Of a DNA stretch of 24,588 nucleotides, positions 15,949-23,140 are shown in pieces. How positions within the stretch are numbered: the first letter of the stretch is position 1; each line of letters opens with the position of its first letter. The stretch is from Methanobacteriota archaeon. GTDB lineage: Archaea; Thermoplasmatota; Poseidoniia; Poseidoniales; Poseidoniaceae. The stretch covers positions 1-24,588 of the forward strand of contig JABGWN010000220.1 in the NCBI GenBank assembly GCA_018645535.1, in the 5' to 3' direction. A model generated the notes under the pieces. That model did not search any database, was not told the origin of the DNA, and was given only the letters and a program-made list of their open reading frames with translations. Position numbers and translations under genes: made by a program.

Positions 15949-16019
15949 AACTTGGCCAGTCCTCCCTGCAATTCAATGCTTTGCATTTGTGCGATTAGTA
16001 GAAACGCCCAAACCGAATG

Positions 16020-16026
16020 ATAAAAG
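16020..16026 (+). promoter_or_regulatory. TATA-like element for a leaderless transcript at 16050
   Basis: ATAAAAG is centred 27 bases before the ATG at 16050, the distance expected when an archaeal transcript begins at the start codon itself. No ribosome site is present before either candidate ATG. This supports 16050 over the in-frame ATG at 16017. Confidence 0.45.
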
Positions 16027-16049
16027 AAGAACTATGCTTAGGCCTGCGT

Positions 16050-17375
16050 ATGGAGACTGGTGCTTGGCTCATGATTGGAATCCTCGCAGGTGGTTTTTTT
16101 GTCGGCTTGTGGTACATTCTCATCCGAGGTGATGCAGATTTGGACATGCGCCGTGGAATCGTTGCTGACGGGTTGAGAAAGCCTACTCAGAATTCAAGTT
16201 TCTCCAGTGCTCGTGGTGAATTTGAGCGAAAACTCTTGCAAATTGAAGCTGAGCGACGACGAAGAAACCTTTCAGGCGGTAGCATCAATCTTCTTGGCGA
16301 TTCAACTCTGTTGCAACAACCAGTTGTAGAGCAACCTGTCGTAGAGCAACCTGTGATGAGTCAGGCTCCTGACGTTGATGATGATGACGGAGAAGAAACG
16401 GAAGCGCAGATCCTTGAACGACGTAGGCTTCGTGATGAGGAATGGGCTCGGCAAGAAGATGAAAAAGGCCGTCGTCAACAGGAAGAAGAAGAAGCTGCTC
16501 TCCAAGAACAACAAGAACGTCTCAAGCAAGACCAAGAAGAACAGCAAGAGAAAGAACGTCTGGAATCCGAACAAGCAGCAGAAGCAGCACGACTTGCTGC
16601 ACAACGTGATGCAGCATCTCAATCAGAGCGAGATGCAGAAGAAGCAGCACGTCAAGCAGAACTTGCAGCAGCAGAAGAACAACGCTTGGCCGAAATCCAA
16701 GCTGCCCAAGAGAAAGATGCGCTTGAACGCCGCACTGCAGCAAACAGAGCACTCGATGAACTCCGAGCTCGTCTTGAGAGAGAAGGTGCACGTTCCTCAG
16801 ATGTCCAAGTTTCTTTGATGTGGAATAACTACAACGATCTTGACCTTCACGTTGTTTGTCCTTCTGGAGAGCGAATCCACGGTGGCAACCGTAAGTCCTC
16901 CTGTAATGGAGAACTGGACGTTGATGCAAACGTACGACCTGATTCACGAAAACCAATCGAAAACGTTGTTTGGCCAGAAGGTGAAGCACCTGCTGGAACG
17001 TACCAAGTCTTCGTTCACTACTACAAGAAGCACAAGAAGCGACGTTCCAAAGATCCAACCAAGTTCCAAGTCATTGCAAACGCATATGGGGACCTATTGG
17101 AGTACTCTGGTGAACTCAACTTTGGTGAAGAGATTCAACTCGTCTGCAGTTTCAATGTTCCAACAATGGAAGAGAGAGAAGAAATCAAGCGTCAGTTGGA
17201 GCAACAAGTACGTCTTGCAGAAACAGGCGAAGTTGCTGCAGATAAAATTCTCGAAGACGAAGCAACTCCTAAGCAAATCGAATTCGGTGAATTAGTCGAT
17301 GAGATTGAAAGCGAATTAGTCAATGATGTCGAAGACGATGGTTCAGGTGTTCCACCTGCACCTGACTTAGGTTGA
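16050..17375 (+). CDS. Membrane-anchored coiled-coil protein with YfaP/DUF2135-like domain
   Basis: The 441-residue protein (from ATG 16050) has an N-terminal membrane segment (about 5-25), a linker with three copies of QPVVE-type repeats, a highly charged Glu/Gln/Arg/Ala region that should form a long helical or coiled-coil stalk (about 113-245), then a globular domain (about 250-367) and an acidic C-terminal tail. The globular domain reads SLMWNNYNDLDLHVVCPSGE, then GELDVDANV, NVVWPEGEAPAGTYQVFVHYY. This closely matches the pattern of YfaP/DUF2135 proteins (W-x-n-DLDLHV, LDVD, WPEG-AP-GTY-V-V-Y), for which no biochemical role is firmly known. The aspartates may bind metal. The stalk is probably on the outside, but orientation was not established. 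It is a single-gene unit between divergent aroA' and convergent purP, whose stop is six bases away. Confidence 0.8.
   Translation: METGAWLMIGILAGGFFVGLWYILIRGDADLDMRRGIVADGLRKPTQNSSFSSARGEFERKLLQIEAERRRRNLSGGSINLLGDSTLLQQPVVEQPVVEQPVMSQAPDVDDDDGEETEAQILERRRLRDEEWARQEDEKGRRQQEEEEAALQEQQERLKQDQEEQQEKERLESEQAAEAARLAAQRDAASQSERDAEEAARQAELAAAEEQRLAEIQAAQEKDALERRTAANRALDELRARLEREGARSSDVQVSLMWNNYNDLDLHVVCPSGERIHGGNRKSSCNGELDVDANVRPDSRKPIENVVWPEGEAPAGTYQVFVHYYKKHKKRRSKDPTKFQVIANAYGDLLEYSGELNFGEEIQLVCSFNVPTMEEREEIKRQLEQQVRLAETGEVAADKILEDEATPKQIEFGELVDEIESELVNDVEDDGSGVPPAPDLG
16316..16356 (+). repeat. Short tandem repeat encoding QPVVE units
   Basis: About two and a half 15-base units (CAACCAGTTGTAGAG, CAACCTGTCGTAGAG, CAACCTGTGATGAG) encode repeated Gln-Pro-Val-Val-Glu between the membrane segment and the charged stalk. 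Third positions differ, so selection probably acts on the protein. Confidence 0.7.
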
Positions 17376-17381
17376 TTTAAT

Positions 17382-18494
17382 TCAAGACAGGATGTCATCA
17401 AGACGTTCGTTGTTCAATGCATTTTTGATACTACGGGCAATACGTCGTCCAGTAGACATACGTGTTTCGTTAATGTCTGAGTACGGTGAACCGCCAACAA
17501 ACGGATTTGAACCTGCAACAATTCGGGCACTGATTTCAAAGACCTTGAACTCCAAAGCATCGGTTACGATTGTTTCTAAACAGAAAGGTCCGATCATTCC
17601 TCTTGCTCCATCTTCGAGCTCATAGGATGCAGCAACAGTTCCCTCAGCCATTTCAAAGGCTCTTGGAAGAAGAGATTCTCTGATGACAACCGGTTGGTTT
17701 CCTGTTACAACAAACGATGGTTCCATACCGGCTTCCCGTAGATCTCTCAATGAACCAAGTTTGTAGAATTCATCGACATTCGCTTCGTCTCTCCTGTCCA
17801 TAGAGAGGAGTTCCAAACGACCGAGATTCATACCAGCATGCTTTCCTTTTCCTTGGACTTGAAATCCATCAGTCGCAAGGGGGTCAAAGAAAAAGTGAAG
17901 ATAATATCGGCATCCGAGGACGTATTCTTGAATTGTAAATTCTTCTTCAATGTCTACATTTCTTCTAAAATCGCGATAGTCTCGGGCGATGAAATATCCT
18001 CTTCCACCTTTGGCTCCAGCGTATTTTACAATAACAGGGCCATCGATGTCATGGGGGTCTTCGAGAACCTTGGGCATTGTACATCCTCCGGAAAGGAGCC
18101 AATCTCTTTGCTTTGCACGGCTGCTTTCCCATCGAAGAATATCTCTATTTCCAAATGTTGGAACTTCCAAATTACGGAAGTTTTCACTTCCGAGGTATTC
18201 GACAAGAGATCCATGAGGAATAATGACTACGTTCTTGCTTTTCAACCAGTCTGCATGGTCCAACATTTCACGATAATCATCAAGCATTAACCATTCATCA
18301 GGTTCTGCACCAGGGAAGGCTTTGTAGAATCGTCTTCGGTTTTCACCTACTGCGATTCCAAGTGTTCTGAAACCTTCTTGACGTGCTCCATGAAGGATTT
18401 GAAGTGATGAATGAGATGCTACAACACCAATGGTGATGTTTTCCTTATCGTAGTCCGAGAGCCAGGAGAGGAGTGAGGAGTGGTCTACGCCCAT
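17382..18494 (-). CDS. purP: 5-formaminoimidazole-4-carboxamide ribonucleotide (FAICAR) synthetase, PurP
   Basis: This ATP-grasp ligase makes FAICAR from AICAR, formate and ATP, the folate-independent archaeal route in IMP synthesis. From ATG 18494 it has 370 residues, typical of the family. Landmarks are ITIGVVASHSSLQILHGARQ near the N-terminus, PVIVKYAGAKGGRGYF in the ATP-grasp nucleotide loop, CRYYLHFFFDP, a PVVIRESLLP segment and VFEISARIVAGSN with GGSPYS near the C-terminus. The ATG at 18494 matches family N-termini (about 20 residues before ITI); a GTG at 18515 would add seven. It is divergent from tryptophan dioxygenase, across a 114-base gap that holds a shared TATA-like element and two palindromic sites. 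No ribosome site is visible. Confidence 0.95.
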   Translation of the reverse strand: MGVDHSSLLSWLSDYDKENITIGVVASHSSLQILHGARQEGFRTLGIAVGENRRRFYKAFPGAEPDEWLMLDDYREMLDHADWLKSKNVVIIPHGSLVEYLGSENFRNLEVPTFGNRDILRWESSRAKQRDWLLSGGCTMPKVLEDPHDIDGPVIVKYAGAKGGRGYFIARDYRDFRRNVDIEEEFTIQEYVLGCRYYLHFFFDPLATDGFQVQGKGKHAGMNLGRLELLSMDRRDEANVDEFYKLGSLRDLREAGMEPSFVVTGNQPVVIRESLLPRAFEMAEGTVAASYELEDGARGMIGPFCLETIVTDALEFKVFEISARIVAGSNPFVGGSPYSDINETRMSTGRRIARSIKNALNNERLDDILS

Positions 18495-18527
18495 GTCGAG
18501 GGGTTTAGTATGCACTCTATGACTGTT

Positions 18528-18543
18528 ATCCCGATATCGGGAT
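18528..18543. promoter_or_regulatory. Perfect 16-base palindrome, candidate operator
   Basis: ATCCCGATATCGGGAT is a perfect inverted repeat in the gap between purP and tryptophan dioxygenase. A related half-site, GATATCGGGG, recurs at 18561-18570 on the other side of the AT-rich element at 18551-18556. The GATATC centres are 28 bases apart, close to three helical turns. The arrangement suits a dimeric repressor; the regulator is not known. Confidence 0.55.
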
Positions 18544-18550
18544 GCATTTG

Positions 18551-18556
18551 ATAAAA
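18551..18556. promoter_or_regulatory. Shared TATA-like element between purP and tryptophan dioxygenase
   Basis: ATAAAA (TTTTAT on the other strand) lies close to the middle of the 114-base divergent gap, about 55 bases from the dioxygenase ATG and about 59 from the purP ATG. Read either way it predicts transcript starts near 18580 and 18526, each with a leader of about 30 bases. Two candidate operator sites flank it. Confidence 0.4.
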
Positions 18557-18560
18557 CTTT

Positions 18561-18570
18561 GATATCGGGG
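18561..18570. promoter_or_regulatory. Second, imperfect copy of the candidate operator
   Basis: GATATCGGGG repeats the centre and right half of the 18528-18543 palindrome; the left half is degenerate (CTTT in place of CCC). It lies between the TATA-like element and the predicted start of the dioxygenase transcript, where a bound repressor would block polymerase. Confidence 0.45.
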
Positions 18571-18608
18571 CTGTGAAGACTTCAAGTGCCGAATGCGTAT
18601 CAAGGAAC

Positions 18609-19703
18609 ATGGCGAGTTCCCCCACCCCCGCTAGTCGGATGACATATTCTGGATATTTGCAACTTGATGAACTTCTAAAATTGCAATTAGGACCGGAAGG
18701 GCATCTACCTCCCCCCTCAAATGATGAGATGCATTTCATTATCACGCACCAAACGTTTGAACTCTGGTTCAAGCAAATACGGGCTGAACTGAATGAAGTT
18801 CATGGATATCTTTCAGAAGAATCCGTACGCGAAGAAACACTACCCACAATGGTTCACCATCTGGAACGAGTGATTGAAATCTTCCGTCTCTTATCGAACC
18901 AGTGGAAGGTAATGGAAACTCTTAGCCCACAAGGTTTCCTAGCGTTTAGAGACCGTTTAGGTACATCCTCAGGCTTTGAGTCATGGCAAATGCGGGCACT
19001 CGAGATGCGTCTTGGTTTGAAACAAGAGCAACGTGTTGCTGATATGGATCCTATGGAACATATGAAAAAACTGCACAGCGAAAAGAAAATCTCAGACGAT
19101 GCGTATGAAATCATGAAATCAATAGCAACCGAAAAGACACTGAATGATTTGGTGTCTGAATGGCTTTCTAGAACTCCAATCAATGGTTCTATTCCTTCAA
19201 ATGAAGGTGATTCAGAAGTTGTTGATAACTTCATTTCAAATCATTTGAGCTCAATGAAATCTCATGCAGACCAAGTAGTCTCCCATATGGTTTCAATCGG
19301 TCATGGTACAGAAGAATCAATTCGCCCCAGAATGGATGCAAATCATACACAAGTTTGTGATTTCTTATCCCCTGATGGTATAGCAAGCCGTTCTCGAGCA
19401 GGATTGCTTTTCATTGAATCCTATCCCGAATTACCACTCCTTTCATGGCCTCGTAAATTCGTAGACACTGTTGTTCAACTTGAACAATCAATGCTCCTCT
19501 TCCGCCACTCACATGCTCGAATGGTTGAACGGATGATTGGACGTAGAATGGGGACAGGTGGTTCGAGTGGTGTCGATTATCTAGACAAGACTGCAACATA
19601 CAGGATTTTCAAAGATTTGTGGGCTGTTCGAACAATGCTTCTGCCTAGGAAGAACCTAGCCGATATCGTTTCAACAGATTATTACGGATTTAATTCCGAT
19701 TAA
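18609..19703 (+). CDS. kynA: Tryptophan 2,3-dioxygenase
   Basis: This heme enzyme opens the indole ring of tryptophan with O2 to give N-formylkynurenine, the first step of the kynurenine pathway. From ATG 18609 it has 364 residues. Landmarks are TYSGYLQLDELLKLQ (12-26), FIITHQTFELWFKQI (43-57) with distal-side His47, FRDRLGTSSGFES near 113-126 and the proximal heme ligand, expected to be His302 in HARMVERMIG, followed by the GTGGSSGVDYL loop that closes on the substrate. Residues 165-230 form a variable insert. In-frame alternatives are GTG 18573 and ATG 18639; ATG 18609 has AAGGA just upstream and fits the predicted transcript start. No other kynurenine pathway gene is in the window. The stop shares TTAA with the rpoK stop. 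Confidence 0.95.
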   Translation: MASSPTPASRMTYSGYLQLDELLKLQLGPEGHLPPPSNDEMHFIITHQTFELWFKQIRAELNEVHGYLSEESVREETLPTMVHHLERVIEIFRLLSNQWKVMETLSPQGFLAFRDRLGTSSGFESWQMRALEMRLGLKQEQRVADMDPMEHMKKLHSEKKISDDAYEIMKSIATEKTLNDLVSEWLSRTPINGSIPSNEGDSEVVDNFISNHLSSMKSHADQVVSHMVSIGHGTEESIRPRMDANHTQVCDFLSPDGIASRSRAGLLFIESYPELPLLSWPRKFVDTVVQLEQSMLLFRHSHARMVERMIGRRMGTGGSSGVDYLDKTATYRIFKDLWAVRTMLLPRKNLADIVSTDYYGFNSD

Positions 19704-19954
19704 TCGAGATGCGGATCGATGTCGATTGGGATAAGTTCGTTATCGTATTCGTACACAGCGATTTTTAGTGGGTCGAGAACGAAGCGAACACTTGCTTCTT
19801 CGAGACCATAGAGTGAGATAAGTTCGGCTTTGAACTCTTCTCTGAGTTCGATTTCGTTGGCGTAAAGTGGGGCGCCCATTCCGATTTGGAGTGCTCTAGC
19901 ACCAATGATTCTTGCTCGTTCGAAACGTGTGTGGAGACGTGCTGGCTTGACCAT
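19700..19954 (-). CDS. rpoK: DNA-directed RNA polymerase subunit K (Rpb6/omega homologue)
   Basis: This small subunit stabilises RNA polymerase assembly. The 84-residue protein has the conserved core TRFERARIIGARALQIGMGAP (residues 9-29; 21 long, given here as TRFERARIIGARALQIGMGA plus P) and the second half LDPLKIAVYEYDNELIPI. Between them is an insert of about 25 residues. The usual basic end after LPI is replaced by an acidic tail, DIDPHLD. AGGTG lies six bases before the ATG, partly covered by a hairpin (19964-19983). The gene follows the thioredoxin-like gene by 71 bases on the same strand and may be read with it. It converges with tryptophan dioxygenase and the two genes share the stop site TTAA. 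Confidence 0.9.
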   Translation of the reverse strand: MVKPARLHTRFERARIIGARALQIGMGAPLYANEIELREEFKAELISLYGLEEASVRFVLDPLKIAVYEYDNELIPIDIDPHLD

Positions 19955-19963
19955 GTTTTACAC

Positions 19964-19983
19964 CTACGACAAAACCGTCGTAG
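19964..19983 (-). other. Hairpin just upstream of rpoK
   Basis: CTACGAC (19964-19970) and GTCGTAG (19977-19983) form a perfect seven-base stem with a six-base loop. In the rpoK transcript the 3' arm ends in AG, the first two bases of the AGGTG ribosome site, so folding could limit initiation. It could also be a terminator remnant of the upstream gene, but no U run follows. Confidence 0.4.
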
Positions 19984-20025
19984 CGATTCGACTGAGACCT
20001 CGTTCTTCAACCCATCGGAAGAACA

Positions 20026-20922
20026 TCATTCTGATTCACTGCTTAAAATGGGTTCATTTCGAGCGGTTCGGGCATACATTATCAATGCTGGAATTAGTGC
20101 CGCCATCGATAATCCAAATACAGCAATGGCCATATCGTATTCTTGTCCCTTGTTTTTGTTTCCTTCATCAATCTCATTCGCATTCTCGTCGATGAGCGCA
20201 TATCCTTGAGAGGATAATGTTGAGGCGCTTCTTAATTCAAACCGGCCAGGAGATTCGAGTGTAACAACAATATTTGTTGTATTGTTATTGATAAATTCCG
20301 ATAAATCCAGAGTTTGATTATCGTTACTCACAGCGATGTGATGATTTACAACACGGGTTTGATCTTTATTATTGAATTCGTGTACATTGTTTTCAGTAAT
20401 CCATACGTGGACTTCATCACCGTCATCTGAAGCCCAAGAGAGCGTTCCGTTGTTGATGGAAATCGAAGTAAATCCGCTCCATTCACGAGAAAAGTTGTCA
20501 AGGACTCGCCCTAACTCCAGAGACTGAGATGGTCCTGTTAGCAACCCTTCGCCGTTTAGGACAAGGTCAGGAACGCCCCAAAATCCGTATGTTGATTCGA
20601 AACGGAATTTAGAATCACTTAGAAAATGCAGATCGGCGGGAGATGGGTGATGTTGCAAAATAGTAACGTCATTACGATTCAAGCCCTCGAGTTCAGCGGA
20701 CACAAGGTTACATGGTTCACACCAATCTGCAGAAAAATATTCAATCAAATGAGTGGTCGATGAGCCGATGCATGTCTGATTTGTTAGTACACATTGGGGA
20801 TCAAATGTTTTGACGTCGTGAATTGAAGCTGACTGTTCATCGTTATCATTGCCATGACCGGAGGAAGACGGTAAGAGGATGACAAGTATGAGGGCACAAA
20901 CAAGAGCCTTTCTGAATCTCAT
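20026..20922 (-). CDS. Exported, membrane-anchored thioredoxin-like protein
   Basis: The 298-residue protein has an N-terminal signal peptide (basic MRFRK, hydrophobic 6-18, likely cleavage after SSG-HG near 22-24), a thioredoxin-fold domain (about 55-150), a beta-rich domain of unknown kind (about 155-245) and a C-terminal membrane segment (about 264-283). The redox motif is WCEPC (67-71), and a cis-proline strand, GVPDLVLNG, follows about 50 residues later as the fold requires. Cys44 and Cys51 form a second pair before the domain. It faces outward and may act in thiol oxidation or reduction. It is divergent from ctaA, whose product has extracellular-side Cys pairs, so a role in cytochrome oxidase assembly is plausible. 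The ATG at 20922 is about 28 bases from a central TATA element; probably leaderless. Confidence 0.85.
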   Translation of the reverse strand: MRFRKALVCALILVILLPSSSGHGNDNDEQSASIHDVKTFDPQCVLTNQTCIGSSTTHLIEYFSADWCEPCNLVSAELEGLNRNDVTILQHHPSPADLHFLSDSKFRFESTYGFWGVPDLVLNGEGLLTGPSQSLELGRVLDNFSREWSGFTSISINNGTLSWASDDGDEVHVWITENNVHEFNNKDQTRVVNHHIAVSNDNQTLDLSEFINNNTTNIVVTLESPGRFELRSASTLSSQGYALIDENANEIDEGNKNKGQEYDMAIAVFGLSMAALIPALIMYARTARNEPILSSESE

Positions 20923-20947
20923 GATGTTTCTTGGACACAGGGTCTTG

Positions 20948-20953
20948 TTAAAA
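20948..20953. promoter_or_regulatory. Single central TATA element for two divergent leaderless genes
   Basis: TTAAAA (TTTTAA on the other strand) is at the exact middle of the 54-base gap. Its centre is about 26.5 bases before the ctaA ATG and about 28.5 before the thioredoxin-like ATG, the expected distance for transcripts beginning at both start codons. Neither gene has a ribosome site. Confidence 0.55.
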
Positions 20954-20976
20954 GAGGGCCGCCTTCACGGACCACT

Positions 20977-22047
20977 ATGGACCAACCTTGGTGGAAGCGC
21001 CCTTCCACTCTGCCGCTTGTCCTTACTGCGATGGCAATACTCATCATCGTCGTGGGAGGGACAATTCGCATAAACGATGCAGGTGAGTCTTGCCCGGATT
21101 GGCCACAGTGTTTTGGGACTTGGGGCTTCACAGTGGATGAAGCAGAACAAACTGCGTATTGGGATGATAACCCTGATCAGATTGACAGCAGAGGCCCTGA
21201 TCACCGATATACTATTTTCGAAATATTTGTTGAATGGTTCCACAGAATGCTTGTAGGAATTATCGCTGTTCCAATTCTGCTGAACGTTTTTATGGCTCAT
21301 AAAAAGAAAAAGACGTATGGAAATGGACTGAAAAATCTTACCATTGCTTCTGCGGTTTTACTTGTCGTACAAGCAATAGCTGGTGCAGTAACTGTTCGAT
21401 TTGATAATGCAGATTGGACTGTTGCCCTTCACTTATCTCTAGCGAGTATCTTCACATCACTTTTGGTATGGCAATACATGGCTATGCGGGTTACTGAAGG
21501 CAGTGATTGGAAGTTCCTAGGTGCCTCTAGGGCTTTCCTGGATAAACAAAAGAAACGCTTCATTGGAATTACGAGTTCAGTATTTATCCTCTTAATTCTG
21601 GGTGCTTGGGTCTCAAGTACAGCGGGTGGGCAATACAATCAAGGATGCTCAATAGGCTTCCCAAACGGATGGCCGCAATGTCAAGGTTCCTTCCTTCCCA
21701 GCATTGATGGGGAGCCGGGTATACTTGTACAAATGCTCCATCGATTTGGTGCCGGGGTTGTAGGTGTTGTATTGATTTTAAGTGCGGCTCGAGTACGTGT
21801 CGATTCAAGAGATTTCAATGAAGGCGAAGGATTTTCAAAAGCAGCTGAAACCGTTACAGGGCTGTGGATTTTGAATGTCTTTGTTGGAGGTATGTACATT
21901 GTTTTTGCAAATGCAGATGAATTCCCAGAATCCTTTTCTCTTCTCCACCTTGTCTTCGGTGTAGCTTCTTTCATCGCTGCAGCAACAACCCTGATGATGC
22001 TGAGACTCGCTCATCTCGAACAACCCGACAGAACTGAGGAAGAATGA
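20977..22047 (+). CDS. ctaA: Heme A synthase (CtaA/Cox15)
   Basis: This oxidises the C8 methyl group of heme O to a formyl group, making heme A for aa3-type oxidases. The 356-residue protein has about eight membrane segments in two similar halves. The four expected heme-ligand histidines are His89 (EWFHR), His152 (LHLSLA), His255 (MLHRFGAG) and His324 (LLHLVFG). The first outer loop has GGTIRINDAGESCPDWPQC with Cys39 and Cys45; the second half has a matching pair, Cys224 and Cys235 (GCSIGFPNGWPQC). Paired loop cysteines are known in part of this family and influence catalysis. The gene is followed by ctaB with an ATGA overlap. The start at 20977 is supported by the TATA-like TTAAAA centred 27 bases upstream. 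Confidence 0.95.
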   Translation: MDQPWWKRPSTLPLVLTAMAILIIVVGGTIRINDAGESCPDWPQCFGTWGFTVDEAEQTAYWDDNPDQIDSRGPDHRYTIFEIFVEWFHRMLVGIIAVPILLNVFMAHKKKKTYGNGLKNLTIASAVLLVVQAIAGAVTVRFDNADWTVALHLSLASIFTSLLVWQYMAMRVTEGSDWKFLGASRAFLDKQKKRFIGITSSVFILLILGAWVSSTAGGQYNQGCSIGFPNGWPQCQGSFLPSIDGEPGILVQMLHRFGAGVVGVVLILSAARVRVDSRDFNEGEGFSKAAETVTGLWILNVFVGGMYIVFANADEFPESFSLLHLVFGVASFIAAATTLMMLRLAHLEQPDRTEEE

Positions 22048-23048
22048 TGGAACAAACAGAGGAGACTCCTTCGATGTTTTCTCTTTTCATCAAACTGATG
22101 AAACTAAGAGTCATTGTCCTTCTACAGATTACTGCCATATGTGCAATCCTTGTGCATGATTCTCTTGCTCGATATGATCTAATCGATATTGAACGAACAT
22201 GGCTCGATACAGCTTGGACCTCATTGATTACCGTCATAGGGGGTACATTGAGCGCAGGTGGTTCGAACGCAATCAACATGTGGTACGATCGGGATATCGA
22301 TACGAAAATGCGTCGTACGCAACATAGGCCTTTGCCACAAGGGCATCTCACACCCAATACCGTTCTTTTGTTTGGAGTTACAATCTCCATCCTAGGATCA
22401 TCATTGTTCTTCTTACTCCACTGGAAGGCAGCTTTCTGGTCCTTCTTTTCGGTATTTTTCTACGTGTTCATCTACACTATGTGGTTGAAGAGAAGAACAC
22501 CACAGAACATTGTCATTGGAGGGGCTGCAGGAGCAACTCCTCCATTGATTGGATGGGCAGGTGCAGCAGCAGCATCCATTGATTCAATGAATCCTTTAGA
22601 TCTAGGTTCGCCTATACCATGGATGCTCTTTGCCCTCATCTTCTTCTGGACACCACCTCACTTCTGGGCCTTGGCTTTGTACCGATCTGGAGAATATGCA
22701 AAAGCCAATGTTCCAATGATGAATGAAGTAAAAGGGGCAAAAAGGACTGTTACTGAATCTAAATTCTATTGTGTTGGTTTGTTTTTACTCGGTTCAGTGC
22801 CATGCTTTTGGCCAAACTCAGGACTCCCGTTATTATGGGCGTTTGTTGCAGGAGGTCTCACCCTTTGGTACGCAGCCTCTGTATGGGGAATTGATATCAA
22901 TGAACCATTGGATGAGAATGGACGTATGCCAAAAGCTGCAAAGAGTTTCTTCCGGTCTCTGTTTTACTTAGGATACATGTTTTTGTCTCTGGTGATCATC
23001 TCATTCATTCCTCCAGATTGGCTTGGAATACTCGGTCCACTGGGTTGA
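22044..23048 (+). CDS. ctaB: Protoheme IX farnesyltransferase (heme O synthase, CtaB/Cox10)
   Basis: This adds a farnesyl-type chain to heme B, giving heme O, the substrate of CtaA. The 334-residue UbiA-family membrane protein has the prenyl-diphosphate motif NMWYDRDIDTKMRRT (from 78; Asn78, Asp82 and Asp86), RPLPQG, YTMWLKRRTPQNIVIGGAAG with the second loop, and FFWTPPHFWALAL. Eight or nine membrane segments are visible. It begins inside the ctaA stop codon region (ATGA overlap), so CtaA and CtaB are made together. Archaeal respiratory chains often use longer isoprenoid chains on the heme; the sequence does not show which. The gene ends six bases before the 3' end of a tRNA gene on the other strand. 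Confidence 0.96.
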   Translation: MMEQTEETPSMFSLFIKLMKLRVIVLLQITAICAILVHDSLARYDLIDIERTWLDTAWTSLITVIGGTLSAGGSNAINMWYDRDIDTKMRRTQHRPLPQGHLTPNTVLLFGVTISILGSSLFFLLHWKAAFWSFFSVFFYVFIYTMWLKRRTPQNIVIGGAAGATPPLIGWAGAAAASIDSMNPLDLGSPIPWMLFALIFFWTPPHFWALALYRSGEYAKANVPMMNEVKGAKRTVTESKFYCVGLFLLGSVPCFWPNSGLPLLWAFVAGGLTLWYAASVWGIDINEPLDENGRMPKAAKSFFRSLFYLGYMFLSLVIISFIPPDWLGILGPLG

Positions 23049-23053
23049 GAATG

Positions 23054-23140
23054 TGGCGCGGTGAGGGAGATTCGAACTCCCGAGGGTAAAACCCACTGGA
23101 TTAGCAATCCAGCGCAATGGCCAGGCTATGCGATCACCGC
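23054..23140 (-). tRNA. tRNA-Ser (anticodon GCT), CCA encoded
   Basis: A full cloverleaf reads on the minus strand: acceptor stem GCGGTGA / TCACCGC (perfect), D-stem GCA / TGC, anticodon stem CTGGA / TCCAG with loop TTGCTAA (anticodon GCT, decoding AGC and AGU), a 14-base variable arm with a GGG / CCC stem as expected for serine, and T-stem GGGAG / CTCCC with loop TTCGAAT. The discriminator base is G, usual for serine, and CCA follows directly in the DNA. There is no intron. A weak TATA-like stretch is near 23169-23178. Confidence 0.96.

Noticed and set aside
16017..16049. ATG 16017 as the start of the YfaP-like protein
   Set aside because: It would place the TATA-like ATAAAAG inside the gene and adds residues before the membrane segment; ATG 16050 fits a leaderless transcript.
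16302..17058. Antisense and shifted frames opposite the charged stalk, rich in Leu, Phe, Lys or Gln
   Set aside because: These are by-products of the repetitive GAA/CAA codons of the stalk; the composition is extreme and no motif is seen.
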